DNA from: Closterium sp. NIES-65
Taxonomy: Eukaryota; Streptophyta; Zygnematophyceae; Desmidiales; Closteriaceae
DNA length: 64,000 nt
NCBI GenBank assembly: GCA_948144175.1
Contig: CANXME010001279.1
Coordinates: 248,001-312,000, forward strand
Reading direction: 5' to 3'
Shown here piece after piece: positions 22,063 through 33,273 of the stretch (the stretch's first letter is position 1; each line of letters opens with the position of its first letter). The notes under the pieces were generated by a model that saw only the letters and a program-made list of their open reading frames with translations, was not told where the DNA came from and did no database searches. Made by a program: the position numbers and the translations under genes.

Positions 22063-22282
22063 GCAGATTTAGCTGCCGCCCACTACCTCCTCTCCTCTCG
22101 TAGTCTCTTTCCTCCTCCTCACTTGCCCGTTGTGACTACCACTAGCTTTGCTCATAATTGTGAACTTTAAACTATTGCTTCTTCAACTTGTGCTCAGAAT
22201 GTGTGGTGACATTGTGATCCACCCTGAGCTTGTACTACTTTGCTTGCTCTGCTGATTACACCCCACTTTGGCTATGGGGGTG

Positions 22283-22462
22283 TTTCAGAATGTTACTGTT
22301 CTCTAGCCTGCAGTGGGGTACTCTATAGTGAGTACAACCCCTTAAGGTTTCCCATATGTATCCTACTGCTTTCTAGTGAAAACCCCTCTTTTGCCTGAAC
22401 TATTCTTGCCTAGCTAGGGCTTTCCTAGCCATGGCTCCTTCTTCTAAGTACCTATTGTCACC
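22283..22462 (+). repeat. 3' LTR of element H
   Basis: About 180 bp, roughly 93% identical to 20939-21117. Confidence 0.85.
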
Positions 22463-22518
22463 GTCAATTATTGTAAGAAACAAATTGAAGAATGACAGTA
22501 AACAAAATCCTTTTTTTT

Positions 22519-24227
22519 ATGATAATTGTCAGTATACACCGAAGAGCAAGCATATACTAACAAGAACAGTCATAACCGTGCGTGATGAGTCAGAGTGACC
22601 TCTTTCTCCAGATAAGGTTCCTAGGGCCTGACATTTCTCGCCCTCCGCGTCGACCAAATTGCCCCGAAACCATTTTTCCTGTTCAGACTGTTGCCATCCA
22701 GTTCGATCTCCTCAGCATGTTCCATTCCTCCGATGAATCCCGCCGCCATTGTTTTCGCCACGCCGACCCGAAATTGTTGGTGTACAACTTCACATATTGC
22801 TGAAAAGCCACCTCTATCCTTCGCAGAACCAACTGTGTTCGGAATTTCCTCCCTCTAAAAACTACTTCGCATTGCTCAGAGCACCAAGCAGTGTTTCAAT
22901 GTCTTATGGTCCCCGCAGTATAGGCAGACCAGATTGATGCTGAGAAACGTCAGGCGTTCCCCCACCTGAAGATTTAGACCATGGATCCGGATGAGCACGT
23001 CACATGGACGGTTGGGAACCGCCAGGGAATCACGCGTGAGCATAGTTTTTTTCCAGTCAATGTGACCTCCCCACCTTGCTGCCCATTTCGCACGCTTGTA
23101 TGACTCCTTTTGTGCTCCCTTCCACCCTTCTCTCATCCGCTTCATGGGGATAGTCCGCCCCTCCTCCAAAATCAGCAGCTGCTGCGGGGAAGAGTTAGCC
23201 CAGCTGGGGAGAACCGTCGGAAGAGCACCCACTACTTTCAGCGTAGCTTCGCAGGGCCGCTGCTTCCCAACTGTTTTGTCAGAGCTGCCATGGATTTCTG
23301 TGAGAGATCACCAGCTTCATCTCGGATGAACAAATCCCCCAGCCTCAGATCCCAAAGCTTCTTAGCCTCCTTCTGCCCCCCGATCGGTGTAGTTCTATGG
23401 AGCAATATCCGTTTGTTTAAAACCACCCTCTTATGCAGAACCTCCTCCTTTGTGGTGGCCGCTACCTTCGTACGGCGAGTTCGTGAGGCTCTCGCATGTC
23501 TGTTTCCAGTGGACACTCCTCCCTTCCCAGTGCTTGAACAGCTTCTCATGGGCCCCAAACGACTCCGCACCCAGGGGTAGCTTCGCCGCGGGTTCCATCA
23601 GATCCCTTTTGATCGCATTTTCCTCCGTGAGAAACAAACCCGCTCTCCTCGCTGCGAGGCAGGTGATGACTATCTCCGGGTCCATCACACCAATTCCTCC
23701 TGCCGCTCTGGAGGCGTAGAGCAGCTCCTTTCTCCAGAGCATGAAGCCTTTTGCCGTCGAGACTATGTTTCCAGACAGAAAACCGTGTAATAAATGCCCC
23801 AGGTCCTCCCAAACTTCCACGGATGGTGGATAGACTTCAGCTTGAAAAACAATGATAGGCGTGACATAGTAATTAAGCACTGTCGCATGTGCCAAAATGG
23901 TTAAGTATTTATGCTTCCATTCGACCAGCTTCTCCGCTATCCGCTTTAGTTTATTCTCCCATGTTTGCAGGCCGCTTCCTGATGGCGATACCCACACTCT
24001 CAACAGACGCTCAGCATCACCAGCGCCGGCCCATTTGCAATCAGACGAGCTGCATGCTGTCGCACCAGGGTTTGACCCCAAAGGTAAGACAACAGAATTT
24101 CCCTTGTTCGTTGCCAACCCCGACACTTTCTCAAACTTGTCCGAAATTGCTTCCACCTTACAATCTGCTCTGCCCCTTGCAGGATGAGTGTCGTGTCATC
24201 GTCGTAGCCGACATAGCCAAGCTGTTG
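22519..24227 (-). pseudogene. LINE ORF2, 3' part: RT thumb/C-terminal region and zf-RVT
   Basis: The minus-strand frame 24156-23431 carries the LINE region after the catalytic site (EAISDKFEKVSGLATNKG; GFLSGNIVSTAKGFMLWRKE; AARRAGLF). The frame 23232-22876 carries a zf-RVT-like motif, CLYCGDHKTLKHC, preceded by LAVPNRPCDVLIRI. The two are offset by frameshift, so the gene is dead here. The first roughly 290 bp (23932-24227) are duplicated at 31409-31697, on the other side of the inserted Gypsy. Confidence 0.8.
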
Positions 24228-27200
24228 CCCATATCAGCTTCTGCAACCCAGCTGTCCTCAGTGAAGTCGTATCCCTTCCAGCGTATCAGGAACTCGAGGG
24301 TCTTGCCGCCGCGACGCCGATGAGTGAGAACGCGCTCCACTTCGTACTCAGGTTCATCCTGTATGAGAGCAGGTGGTGGTGGCGATAGTTGCCGTCCCTG
24401 GAACTGTTGGTTGGGGTCCTTGTAGGGCTTCAGTAGCTGAACATGGAAAGCATTGTGAAGCTTCCACGTATCTGGTAAGCGCAAGCGGAATGTAACTGGT
24501 GTCACTTGTGCCTCCACGAGAAATGGACCACAGAAGCGAGGCCGGAGTTTGGATGGGAGGTAAGAGAGGTTCAAGTTGCGCATGTCGAGAAGCACCTGAT
24601 CTCCGACTGCTATTGAGTGATCACGTCGCTGGCGATCGGCATACCACTTCTGGGAGTTCTGCATTGTGGTGAGACGCCGCTGAGTCTTCTCCCATAGCTG
24701 CTGCATGGTGGTGACGAAGTCATGTGCAGCTTGGACGTGTGCTGGTGTGGTTGGGTGTTGTGGTGTGAGTGGTTCCCGTCCATAACACAGGAAGAAAGGA
24801 GTTTTCCCTGTGGCCGCATGTGACGCGTTGTTGTACGCAAACTCTAGGGTCGGTAACTGTGTGTCCCAATGGCTGATGTCGTTCTTGCAAGCTGTGCGCA
24901 GTAACTGTTGAACCACCTGATTGAGTTGCTCTGTCTGTCTGTCAGTCTGTGGGTGGTATGCTGAGGACATCGCAAGTTTGGTCCCCAATAATCCCGTGAG
25001 CTCCTTCCAGAACTTACTTGTGAATTTGGGGTCTCTGTCTGAGATGAGTGTAGCGGGGATGCCGTGGATGGTGATGATGCGGTCAAAGAAGAGGCGAGTA
25101 GTTGCTTCAGCTGTAGCTGTGGCGTTGGTCGGTATGAAGTGACCCATTTTGGAGAACTTATCGATCACGACGAGGATGGAGTCATGTCCTCGTGAGGTCG
25201 AAGGAAGTCCCGTGGTAAAGTCGAGGCTAACGACCTGCCATGGCTACTCCGGTACGGGTAGAGGCTGAAGTAACCCTGCTTTTTTCTGCTTGCTGCTCTT
25301 CATCCGCTGACATGTGTCGCATGAGGTGACGAACTGCTGCACGTCTGCTGCCATCCCGGGCCAATAGTAATACTTTGCTATTCCCGCTAACGACTTGTTG
25401 CTCCAGAAATGTCCCGCGTAAGGTACGTCGTTAAACTCCTCCAATAGGATCTGCCGTAGCGGGGCGTAATTCGGTACCCAAATCTTTCCTGAACCCTTCC
25501 TTACTGCTAAGTCTTTCTCCCACTGTAACAGCTTCTTAGTTTGTGCTGTAGCGATCTCTGCGTCCACGGAGTACCCATGTTGGAATAGACCCTTGAGTAG
25601 AGGGTTCATCCCGTCGAGCTGGATGCCTGCTACATGTCCGGGGCGGCTCAATGCGTCCGCTTTGTTGTGTAGCCCGGGCTTGTAGACGATGTCGTAGTGG
25701 AAGTGAGTTTCCATGAAGTCAACCCACCGCACCTGTCGTAGTGGAAGTGAGAGCGTCAGTTGCGACTTCAGGTATTTGAGACTGCAGTGGTCAGTATAAA
25801 CTGTGGTCTTGGCTCTCTCTAGGTAACACCTCCACGCCTTGAAGGCTACGACTATGGCTAAGGCTTCCTTGTCGTGGATGGGGTAGTTTAGTTCTGCTCT
25901 TTTAGTGAGGTAGGCGATAGGTTGTAAACTGTTCCCGTGATCCTACATTAGTACTGCTCCGACTGCCTGGTCACTAGCGTCTGCTTCAACTACGTAGTCC
26001 TTGTCTGGGTCTGGTAGGATGAAAACTGTTGCTGTAGTCAGTGCTGTCTGTAGCGGTTCCATGGCTTGTTGCTGAGGAGTATCCCATTTAAAGGGCGTAT
26101 CCTTTTTCAGTAGGTCGGTCAGTGGCGCTGCTATCTTAGCGTACTGTGGCACGAACATGTTGTAGTAGTTGGCGAAGCCTAGGAACTGCTGCAACTCCTT
26201 CACGTTCTCTAGTACTTTCCACTTCTTGACAACTTCGATCTTCCGCGGGTCCATGTGTACACCCTCGGCACTCACCATGTGTCCGAGAAACTGCACCTTC
26301 TTCAGTGTGAAGTCGCTCTTTGACAGCTTCACGTAGAACTTGTTTTCCCGCAGGATCTCGAACACCTTCCGCAGATGCTCCATGTGCTCCTTCATGTTCT
26401 TGGAGTAGATGAGCATGTCGTCCAGGCACACCACCACGCATTCGTCCAACAGGGGCCGTAGGATGTGATTCATCTCCGCCTGGAACGTCGCTGGTGCGTT
26501 GCAGAGCCCGACGGCATCACCAAGTATTCGTAGGAGCCGTATCTGGTACGGAACGCCGTCTTATGGACCGAGTTGTGTGCCATCTTGATCTGCTAGTAGC
26601 CCGACTATAGGTCCAGCTTCGAAAAGACTGTTCCACCACGCAGTTGGTCCAGTAAGTTGTCTATGCGCGGTATGGGGCATTTGTTCTCAACTGTCTGTTT
26701 GTTCAGTGCGCGGTAGTCGATGCACATCCGTAAACTGCCGTCTAGTTTTGGGGTGAAGAGAATTGGTGCACCGAAGGGAGAGGTGGATGGGCGGATCAGT
26801 TGTCTGTCCAGTAGATACTCAATCTGTTTCTTCATTTCTGTCAGTTCTGTCGAACTCAGTCGGTATGGTGCACGTGAGACGGGTTTCGCACCTGGTTCCT
26901 CCACGATCTTGTGCTCGTGGATGCGTGTTGGAGGTACGCCTGCGGGTAGGTCGTCGGGCATTATGTCCTTGTACTACTCCAAGACCTCCTTTACTGCTGC
27001 AGGAAGCTCCGAACTCGGCTTCTCCTCCTCTGCTGCTGCCATGACCAGTGCCAGGTAACCCGTGTTACTCTCGTTCACCGTCCGTTCGAACCGTGCCAGT
27101 GTCATTTCAGGAACGTCTCCTGTATCCGTCCAGCTTCGTAGTTCTATCCGCTTCCCATTGTTGTAGATGCACACCTTGCTGTTGACCCAGTCAATCTCTG

Positions 27201-28818
27201 AGTTGAACTGCTTCAGGAAATCTCGCCCCCAGATGAATTCTAACCCTTTGATGTTGGTGACTGGTAGCTTCGGCTTCCACCTCAACGCACCTTTATGCAG
27301 GTGCAGGGAAGTTTCGCTGTGGATGGGAAGCTTCGTACCGTCTACCATCGTTGCTGAGATTTGGGTCTCCACCGCCTTCTCTCCAATTTTCTCTAATGTT
27401 CTGCGGTCACACACTGAGTGAGATGCACCGCTGTCCACCAGTGCCTGGAGGCGTCGCCCATTGCATAACACCTCGAGGAGTAGTGGTTTCTGCTGCGCTG
27501 AGTAGCCAAAGAGGGTCTCATTAATAGGATCATAGGGTACATCAAAGTGAATACCTTCCCTATTTCCTATACCTGACTCAGCACTTTCCAACTTCACCTG
27601 GGGGGTAGGAGGATTTTTCCGAGGCTTGAACTGCTTCTCCTGAGCCTGGAATTTTCCTCTAGGCCTTTGCAACTGTGTAGGCTTGACCTGTGGGCAACGG
27701 GGAGCCTTAACAGTGTGCTACGGGGAGAGAATATTAACTCCACGGAATGCACGACCCTTCTCTACGCTCCGTAGTACTTTGCCCAGCTTCTCAGGTACCT
27801 GAATAATTTGTAAAGGCTTTATCTTGGCCTCTAAATCTCCCCTGAATTTCTCCAAGGCCTGAAAACCACGAGAAGCAATATCTTTTGTTAGAGTATCTTT
27901 ATAGGATACTTCTAACGAATTCTTACTTTCGTGGGTGTTTGGCTGGAGTTTCCCAGTCGGTATAGAGTCTTTGTTTGCGTAGCCTCCATTCGCCTCGACG
28001 ATTTCCCCAAATGCCGGCCGGTCGTGACATTTTATATTCGCGCCATCATTTCCTCCTTTTTTCACTCGCTCCGAAGTCGCCACGTCGTCTCCTTTACGCG
28101 ATCGCCAGGCCGATCCGCGGCTACTGGCGATTCCTGTTTTTTTACTTCGGGGGTGCTCCATTGTGGCCGCACAACATTGCCGCACGTGATTTGTTCATTT
28201 TGCAGCACGACAATATTTGATGCCCCGCTGCGCCGCAAAATTCGCATTTTGTCGGTTGCTGCTTCGCGTCAAACTTGTCGATATCCATCGGTTCGGCGAA
28301 CGTGGGGGGTGCCGATCGCTCCGAGCCAAATGTAGGGTTTGACCCGTAGCGTCGTTTTTCGGGTTGACCTCGCGTCAACGCGTCGTACCTTTCGGCTGCC
28401 CGTACGATGTCGCAGTAGCTACTGTAGTTCGCCGAAATCACCTGCCGTCAAATCTCAATTTTTAATCCTTCGGTGTACGCCTGGATTTTTTCGCCTTCGG
28501 TCAAGTCAGTAATTCGGTTGAACAGTAACTCCATCTGCTGCGTGTACTGTGCTACGCTGCCGTACTATTTGTGTCGGTGAATCTGCTGACGCGCCATGTA
28601 GACTGAATTGATTGGTTCGAAGCGTTCAATAAGATCCGCCCGAAAATGTTGCCACTTTCTATCCCCGCGGGCCACGTCAGTGTAATAAATCCACTCGAGT
28701 GCTGGTCCCCGCAGCAGTGTCGCTGCGAGCCGAATTCGTGCTGCATCGTGTGTCGAGGTCGAACAGCCAATGGCCTCGAAATAAATTTCGAAAGCCGCCA
28801 CAAATCGTCGAACGCCCG

Positions 28819-28950
28819 TGTTAAGAATGAGGAATGAAGAAGAGAGGGGGTTGCACTAGCAGCAGTTGGCATACATATAGGAGACCCTAATTGGGTTGTA
28901 CTTGCTATAGAGTACCCCACTGCATGCTAGACAATTATAACATTCTGACA
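28819..28950 (-). repeat. 3' LTR of element F
   Basis: 132 bp. On the minus strand it begins TGTCAGAATGTTATAATTG. It is the left member of the pair with 30455-30586. Confidence 0.87.
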
Positions 28951-29819
28951 CGCCCCCATAGCCAAAGTGGGGTGTAATCAGCACAATGAGCAAGCAGGCA
29001 TAGAGCAGGAGTTCACAATGGACAAGCAAAGCTAGAGGCATTCACAAAGGGCAAGTGAGGAGGAGGAGGCGAGATTGTAAGAGGAGTGGAGATAGGAGGC
29101 GACGTCTGAAGCTGCAGACACACGGGCAACAGGAGTCACACTGGCACAGCGGCTACCGGAACAGCGCCCTGGACTACTGGAGTAACTGGCTCCGTGGCTA
29201 AGACGAGCGGTAGGAGCAACGGACCCACGGGCGACTGGCGCAGCTGGCTACGACTGGGCTACCGGAGCAGCGCCCCGGACTACTGGTGCTGCTGACGACA
29301 CGACGACAGCCTCCGTTCAACCTCCCCCAACTGTCCCACCCACCTTTCACACACTCCTTGCTGCACCCCTAGCTCCATTCCCACGTCACCCCCCTTTTCA
29401 CACACCCCTTGCTGCACCCTAGGTTCACTCACACCCCACCCCCTTGCACCACTCCGACAACTCCCACACACCCACCCCCCTCAGCGGCAGCTGCAGCAGT
29501 GGGAGACAGAGGAGGAGGAGGAGTAGGGGAGACCACACACCCGCCACCCCCAAACCCTAACACAGGGCAGGGCGGGATGGCGGGTAGGGAGGTTACGGGG
29601 GGGGAGGGGGGGGGGAGAAGGGGGGGGGCGACGCGCGGCCTCCCAGGGCGCCAAAGCAAGCGGCAGAAGGGGCGACGCTCGCCCCCACCCCCCCCCAGGT
29701 CACCCCTCCCGCACGCGGCCCCCTCAGGTCGCCTCGACAGGCGACGGGAAAAGAGGGGGGGGCGGTGCACGTGCCCCCAGTGCGCCGCGACAGGCGACGG
29801 AGCATGGCCGGGGCGGGGC

Positions 29820-30385
29820 CGGGGCAGGGTCGAGGCAGGGTCGAAAGGGGCGGCGACGAAGCCGCTGGAGGCGGCGACGGGGCCGCTGGAGGCGGCGACG
29901 GGGCCGGCAGAGGCGGCGATCGGGCCGTGAAAGGGCGGCGATGGGGCCGTGAAAGGGCGGCGACGGGGCCGTGAAAGGGCGGCGACGGGGCCTGCAGAGG
30001 CGACGACGGGGCCGTGAAAGGGCGGCGACGGGGCCGCTAGGGGCGGCGACGGGGCCGCGAAGAGCGGCGACGGGGCTGCTAGGGGCGGCGACGGGGCTGC
30101 GAAGGGCGGCACGGTGGCCACGAAGGGCGGCGACGGGGCCTCCAGGGGCGGCGACGGGGCCGCTAGGGGCAGCGACGGGGCCGCGAAGGGGCCGCGAGGG
30201 GCCTAGAAGGACGGCAACGGGGCCGCGAAGGGGCCGCGAGGGGCCGAGAAGGGCGGCGATGGGCCGCGAGGGGTGGCGACAACACCACAAAGGGGCCGCG
30301 AGGGGCCTGGAAGAGCGGCAACGGGGCCGCAAAGGGGCCGCGAGGGGCCGAGAAGGGGTGGCAATGGGGCCGCTAAGGGTCGCGC
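29820..30385. repeat. 21-bp GC-rich tandem array in element F
   Basis: Many copies of a unit such as GCGGCGACGGGGCCGCTAGGG on the plus strand, degrading at both sides. Read on the minus strand the core is GCGGCCCCGTCGCC, close to the core of the leader arrays in Copia B and E. Long Pro/Ala/Arg ORFs across it on both strands are repeat artefacts. Confidence 0.9.
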
Positions 30386-30454
30386 AGCACACACAGTAGT
30401 AGCGGAAGCAGTTGGGTGGGCCCACAGGCCAGGAGCGTAGATGATGTGATAGCA

Positions 30455-30586
30455 TGTGAAGAATGAGGAATGAAGAAGAGAGGGCGTTCACTAGCAAGCA
30501 GTTGAGTACATATAGCAAACCCTAAGTTGGGCTGTACTCACTATTGAGTACCCCACTGCAGGCTAGACAATTATAACATTCTGACA
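30455..30586 (-). repeat. 5' LTR of element F
   Basis: 132 bp, ending on the plus strand with CTGACA at 30586, followed by GCCCG (30587-30591). The likely primer-binding site on the minus strand is TGCTATCACATC. Confidence 0.87.
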
Positions 30587-31038
30587 GCCCGATCCCTTCG
30601 CGCTTGGATCGAAAGCTTCGGGGAGCCTCGAGCGAGCTGCTTCGAGGTTCGGCGAAGGTGGTGCCATCGGTCCGTAAAATGTCGGTGTCGCTGCCGCTGC
30701 TGCTGCTGTCGCTGCTACGTTCATTGCTGCATTGACTGCTGCAGTGGCGGCTGCGGATTGGTTTGTCAGAAGGGCCTCGATTCGCCGAATCGCCGCCTAC
30801 GTCTGTTCCACGTCGGTGCGAAGGCTGGCGATGTCGCTCGTTGTCGCGTAGTTGTCGCCCTAGCCCTCCATGCCTGACATTGCACGTTCGAAAAAATCGA
30901 AACGAGGAGGAGCGAAAAACACGGAACCGGTTTTACGTACCCAAAATCGGTGTTAATCAGCGTCGCCCCTGCGGTTTTTGAAGACTCGGTTTTAGCGGTC
31001 GAAAAACTGTCGCGTGTAAACGGGCTCGGATTACCAAG

Positions 31039-31405
31039 TGTAAAGATCTAGGATCGAGCTCATGAAAGAGAGTTTGAATTTAATGATCACCTGGGTACAA
31101 CACGAGGTTATATTTAGGCTCGACACAAGGCCTAATAACCAGGTGTTACGCGAAGGTTCCGAGGGTCGCGAAGTGTCCCGAACATAGCCTTCCCGAATTC
31201 GGTAGAAGGCAATTCGGTGGCAACCGAAAAGCCCAGAATTCGGTGTACTCAACCTAGCTTGGTGCTACAACTATAATAAAATATAGGAAAGCACCTATTC
31301 TAGGAAATCAAGCAATTCATGCATGCATAAAATAAACCTAAGCTAGAAATAGCATAATACAGTATAGGCAAGCAAGCACAGCAGGCATAAGCTGTCGTAC
31401 TCTCA
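31039..31405 (-). repeat. 5' LTR of the minus-strand Gypsy
   Basis: About 367 bp. On the minus strand it begins TGAGAGTACGACAGC and ends in TTTACA, then CT, then the primer-binding site. This is the same spacing as in the young Gypsy at 55368. No partner LTR is seen at the left end of the element. Confidence 0.75.
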
Positions 31406-31407
31406 CA

Positions 31408-31865
31408 AGCTTCTCCGCTATCCGCTTTAGTTTTTTCTCCCATGTTTGCAGGCCGCTTCCTGATGGCGATACCCACACTCCCAACAGACGCTCAGCATCA
31501 CCAGCGCCGGCCCATTTGAAATCAGACGAGCTGCATGACGTCGCACCAAGGTTTGACCCCAAAGGTAAGACAACAGACTTTCCCTTGTTCGTTGCCAGCC
31601 CCGACACTTTCTCAAACTTGTCCGAAATTGCTTCCGCCTTAACAATCTGCTCTGCCCCTTGCAGGATGAGTGTCGTGTCATCGGCATAGCCAAGCTGTTG
31701 CTCGTCCTTACTGAGGCCAAGGTTTTCCTTCTCCACCTCCTGAGCCAGCGGCTCCACCGCACACAGGAAAAGGTAAGGCGCGAGCGGACACCCCTGACGG
31801 ACCCCCAAGACCACGCTCATCCCTTCGCCAAGCCAGCCATTAACCAGAAGCTTTGTTGTGGTGTT
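31408..31865 (-). pseudogene. LINE ORF2, RT catalytic part
   Basis: The minus-strand frame carries GVRQGCPLAPYLF and the catalytic LGYADDTTLIL of an RVT_1 reverse transcriptase, followed by the same EAISDKFEKVSG region seen at 24156. It joins the 33274 segment across element G (TSD GTGTT at 31861-31865). The stretch 31409-31697 is the right copy of the duplicated segment. Confidence 0.85.
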
Positions 31866-32045
31866 TGTCAGAATGTGTAGTTTGTCTAGCCTGCAGTGGG
31901 GTACTCTGTAGTGAGTATGACCCCTTAGGGTTTCTTATATGTATCCACCTGCTTGCTAGTGAACCTCCTCCTTTGCCTAATTCTCTCTCTTGCTTAGCTA
32001 GGTAATCCCTAGCTATGGCTCCTCGTTCTGCTTACTCTTCTAACA
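31866..32045 (+). repeat. 5' LTR of element G
   Basis: 180 bp from TGTCAGAATGTGTAG to TTCTAACA. The primer-binding site follows directly. Confidence 0.92.
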
Positions 32046-33093
32046 TGGTATCAGAGCTGTTACGCTCTTGGCCTGTGGGCCCCACGTGCTTCCGCTGCTT
32101 TCCTGTCTGTCGCGCGCCCCGTGGCGCGCGACGCTTTTTTCTTCCCGCCACGCGCTCGGGGCGCATGGCGGTTTTCTGCCCGCCGTGCGCCCCGAGGTGC
32201 GTGGCGGCTTCCTTCTTCGCGCGTTACCCCGGGGACCCGCGCGTCCCCCCCCCCCCCCCCCCCCCCCTGTCGACGGTCGCGTCGCCTCGCAACCCCGTCG
32301 TGCTGCTTTGGAAAGCCGCGCGCGACCCCCCGCTGCCCCGTCGACGGTCGCGTCGCCCCGCAACCCCGTCGCGCCGCCCTAAGGAGCCGCGCGCGACCCC
32401 CCGCTGCCCCGTCGCGGCGCCCTGGGGAGCCGCTCGCGGCCCCCCGCTGCCACGTTGTGGCGCCCTGGGGGCCGCGCGCCGTCCCCCGTGCTGCTGCCCG
32501 CGCTCTTGCTCCGAACTGCCCGTTTTAGGGTTTGGGGGTGGCGGGCATGGGGGTGACGGGTGTGTTACAGAGTCCCCTGCTCCTCCTCCTCCTCCGTCTC
32601 CCACTGCTGCAGCTGTCGCTAAGGGGGGTGGGTGTGTGGGAGCCGAGGGAGTGGTGCTAAGGGGGTGACGTGGGAGTGGAGCTAGGGGTGCAGCAAGGGG
32701 TGTGTGAAAAGGGGGGTGGGACAGTTGGGGGAGGTTGAGAGGAGGCTGCCGTCTTGTCGTCCGCAGCACCTGTAGTCCGGGGCGCTGTCCTGGTAGCCCA
32801 GAGAGCCTGCTGCACCTGTCGCTCGTGGGTCCGTTGCTCCTGCCGCTCAGAGTTAGCCGCAGAGCCAGTTACTCCAGTAGTCCGGGGCGCTGTCCCGGTA
32901 GCCACTGTGCCAGCCGCTCCTGTTGCCGTGTGTCTGCAGCTTCAGCCGTCGCCTCCTATCTCCTCTCCTCTCACAGTCCAGCCTCCTCCTCCTCACGTGC
33001 CCGTTGTGAATGCCTCTAGCCTTGCTTGCACTTGTGAACCTGCTCTATGACTGCTTGCTCTGCTGATTATACCCCACTTTGACTATGGGGGTG

Positions 33094-33273
33094 TGTCAGA
33101 ATGTGTAGTTTGTCTAGCCTGCAGTGGGGTACTCTGTAGTGAGTATGACCCCTTAGGGTTTCCTATATGTATCCACCTGCTTGCTAGTGAACTTCCTCCT
33201 TTGCCTAATTCTCTCTCTTGCCTAGCTAGATAATCCCTAGCTATGGCTCCTCGTTCTGCTTACTCTTCTAACA
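33094..33273 (+). repeat. 3' LTR of element G
   Basis: 180 bp, about 97-98% identical to 31866-32045, preceded by a G-rich tract ATGGGGGTG. Confidence 0.92.

Larger units (their letters stand above)
20939..22462 (+). mobile_element. Non-autonomous LTR element H
   Basis: A 1.5-kb element with LTRs of about 180 bp (20939-21117 and 22283-22462) that differ by roughly 7%. Target-site copies GTGAA (20934-20938) and GTCAA (22463-22467) match at four of five bases. The primer-binding site is TGGTTATGAGAGC from 21118. The interior has no gag or pol motifs; it holds GC-rich repeats and a 24-bp tandem repeat. Its 3' end (GTGGTGAC...GTGATCCACCCTGAGCTT and a G-rich tract before the LTR) resembles the ends of B, D and E, suggesting mobilisation by that Copia group. 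It is fairly old. Confidence 0.85.
28819..30586 (-). mobile_element. Non-autonomous LTR element F, inserted in the Gypsy Gag region
   Basis: A 1768-bp minus-strand element with two 132-bp LTRs (28819-28950 and 30455-30586) and a perfect 5-bp duplication GCCCG at 28814-28818 and 30587-30591. The LTRs differ by roughly 10%, so it is old. The interior is a GC-rich 21-bp tandem array plus a tail resembling elements G and H, with no gag or pol motifs. The G-rich tract before its 3' LTR (CCCCCATAG on the plus strand) matches the Copia B/D/E group. Confidence 0.88.
24228..31405 (-). mobile_element. Chromodomain Gypsy element, broken, minus strand
   Basis: An old chromovirus-like Ty3/Gypsy element lying inside the LINE. 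On the minus strand the parts are: a 5' LTR (31405-31039), a primer-binding site TGGTAATCCGAGCC (31036-31023), a Gag region (about 30900-30587 and 28818-28060) with zinc knuckle CEFCGAAGHQILSC, protease (ALVDSGASHSVCD), reverse transcriptase (about 26960-25940), RNase H (to about 25650), an integrase zinc-binding and DDE core (about 25600-24500) and the start of a chromodomain near 24300 (FLIRWKGYDFTEDSWV). No 3' LTR is recognised. It is broken in perhaps ten places. Element F sits in its Gag region. Confidence 0.88.
31866..33273 (+). mobile_element. Non-autonomous LTR element G, inserted in the LINE
   Basis: A 1408-bp element with 180-bp LTRs (31866-32045 and 33094-33273), a perfect GTGTT duplication (31861-31865 and 33274-33278) and a canonical primer-binding site TGGTATCAGAGC (32046-32057). 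The LTRs differ at about four or five positions. The interior has GC-rich low-complexity sequence, including a poly-C run near 32250, and no gag or pol motifs. Its closest relatives in the window are H, then F. Confidence 0.92.

Noticed and set aside
23932-24227. The LINE duplication interpreted as a target-site duplication of the Gypsy
   Set aside because: It is about 290 bp, whereas Gypsy integrases duplicate 4-6 bp. The Gypsy also lacks its second LTR at that end.
29429-30518. Long Pro/Ala-rich ORFs on both strands of element F
   Set aside because: They are products of the 21-bp GC-rich array; no Gag or Pol motif appears in any frame.
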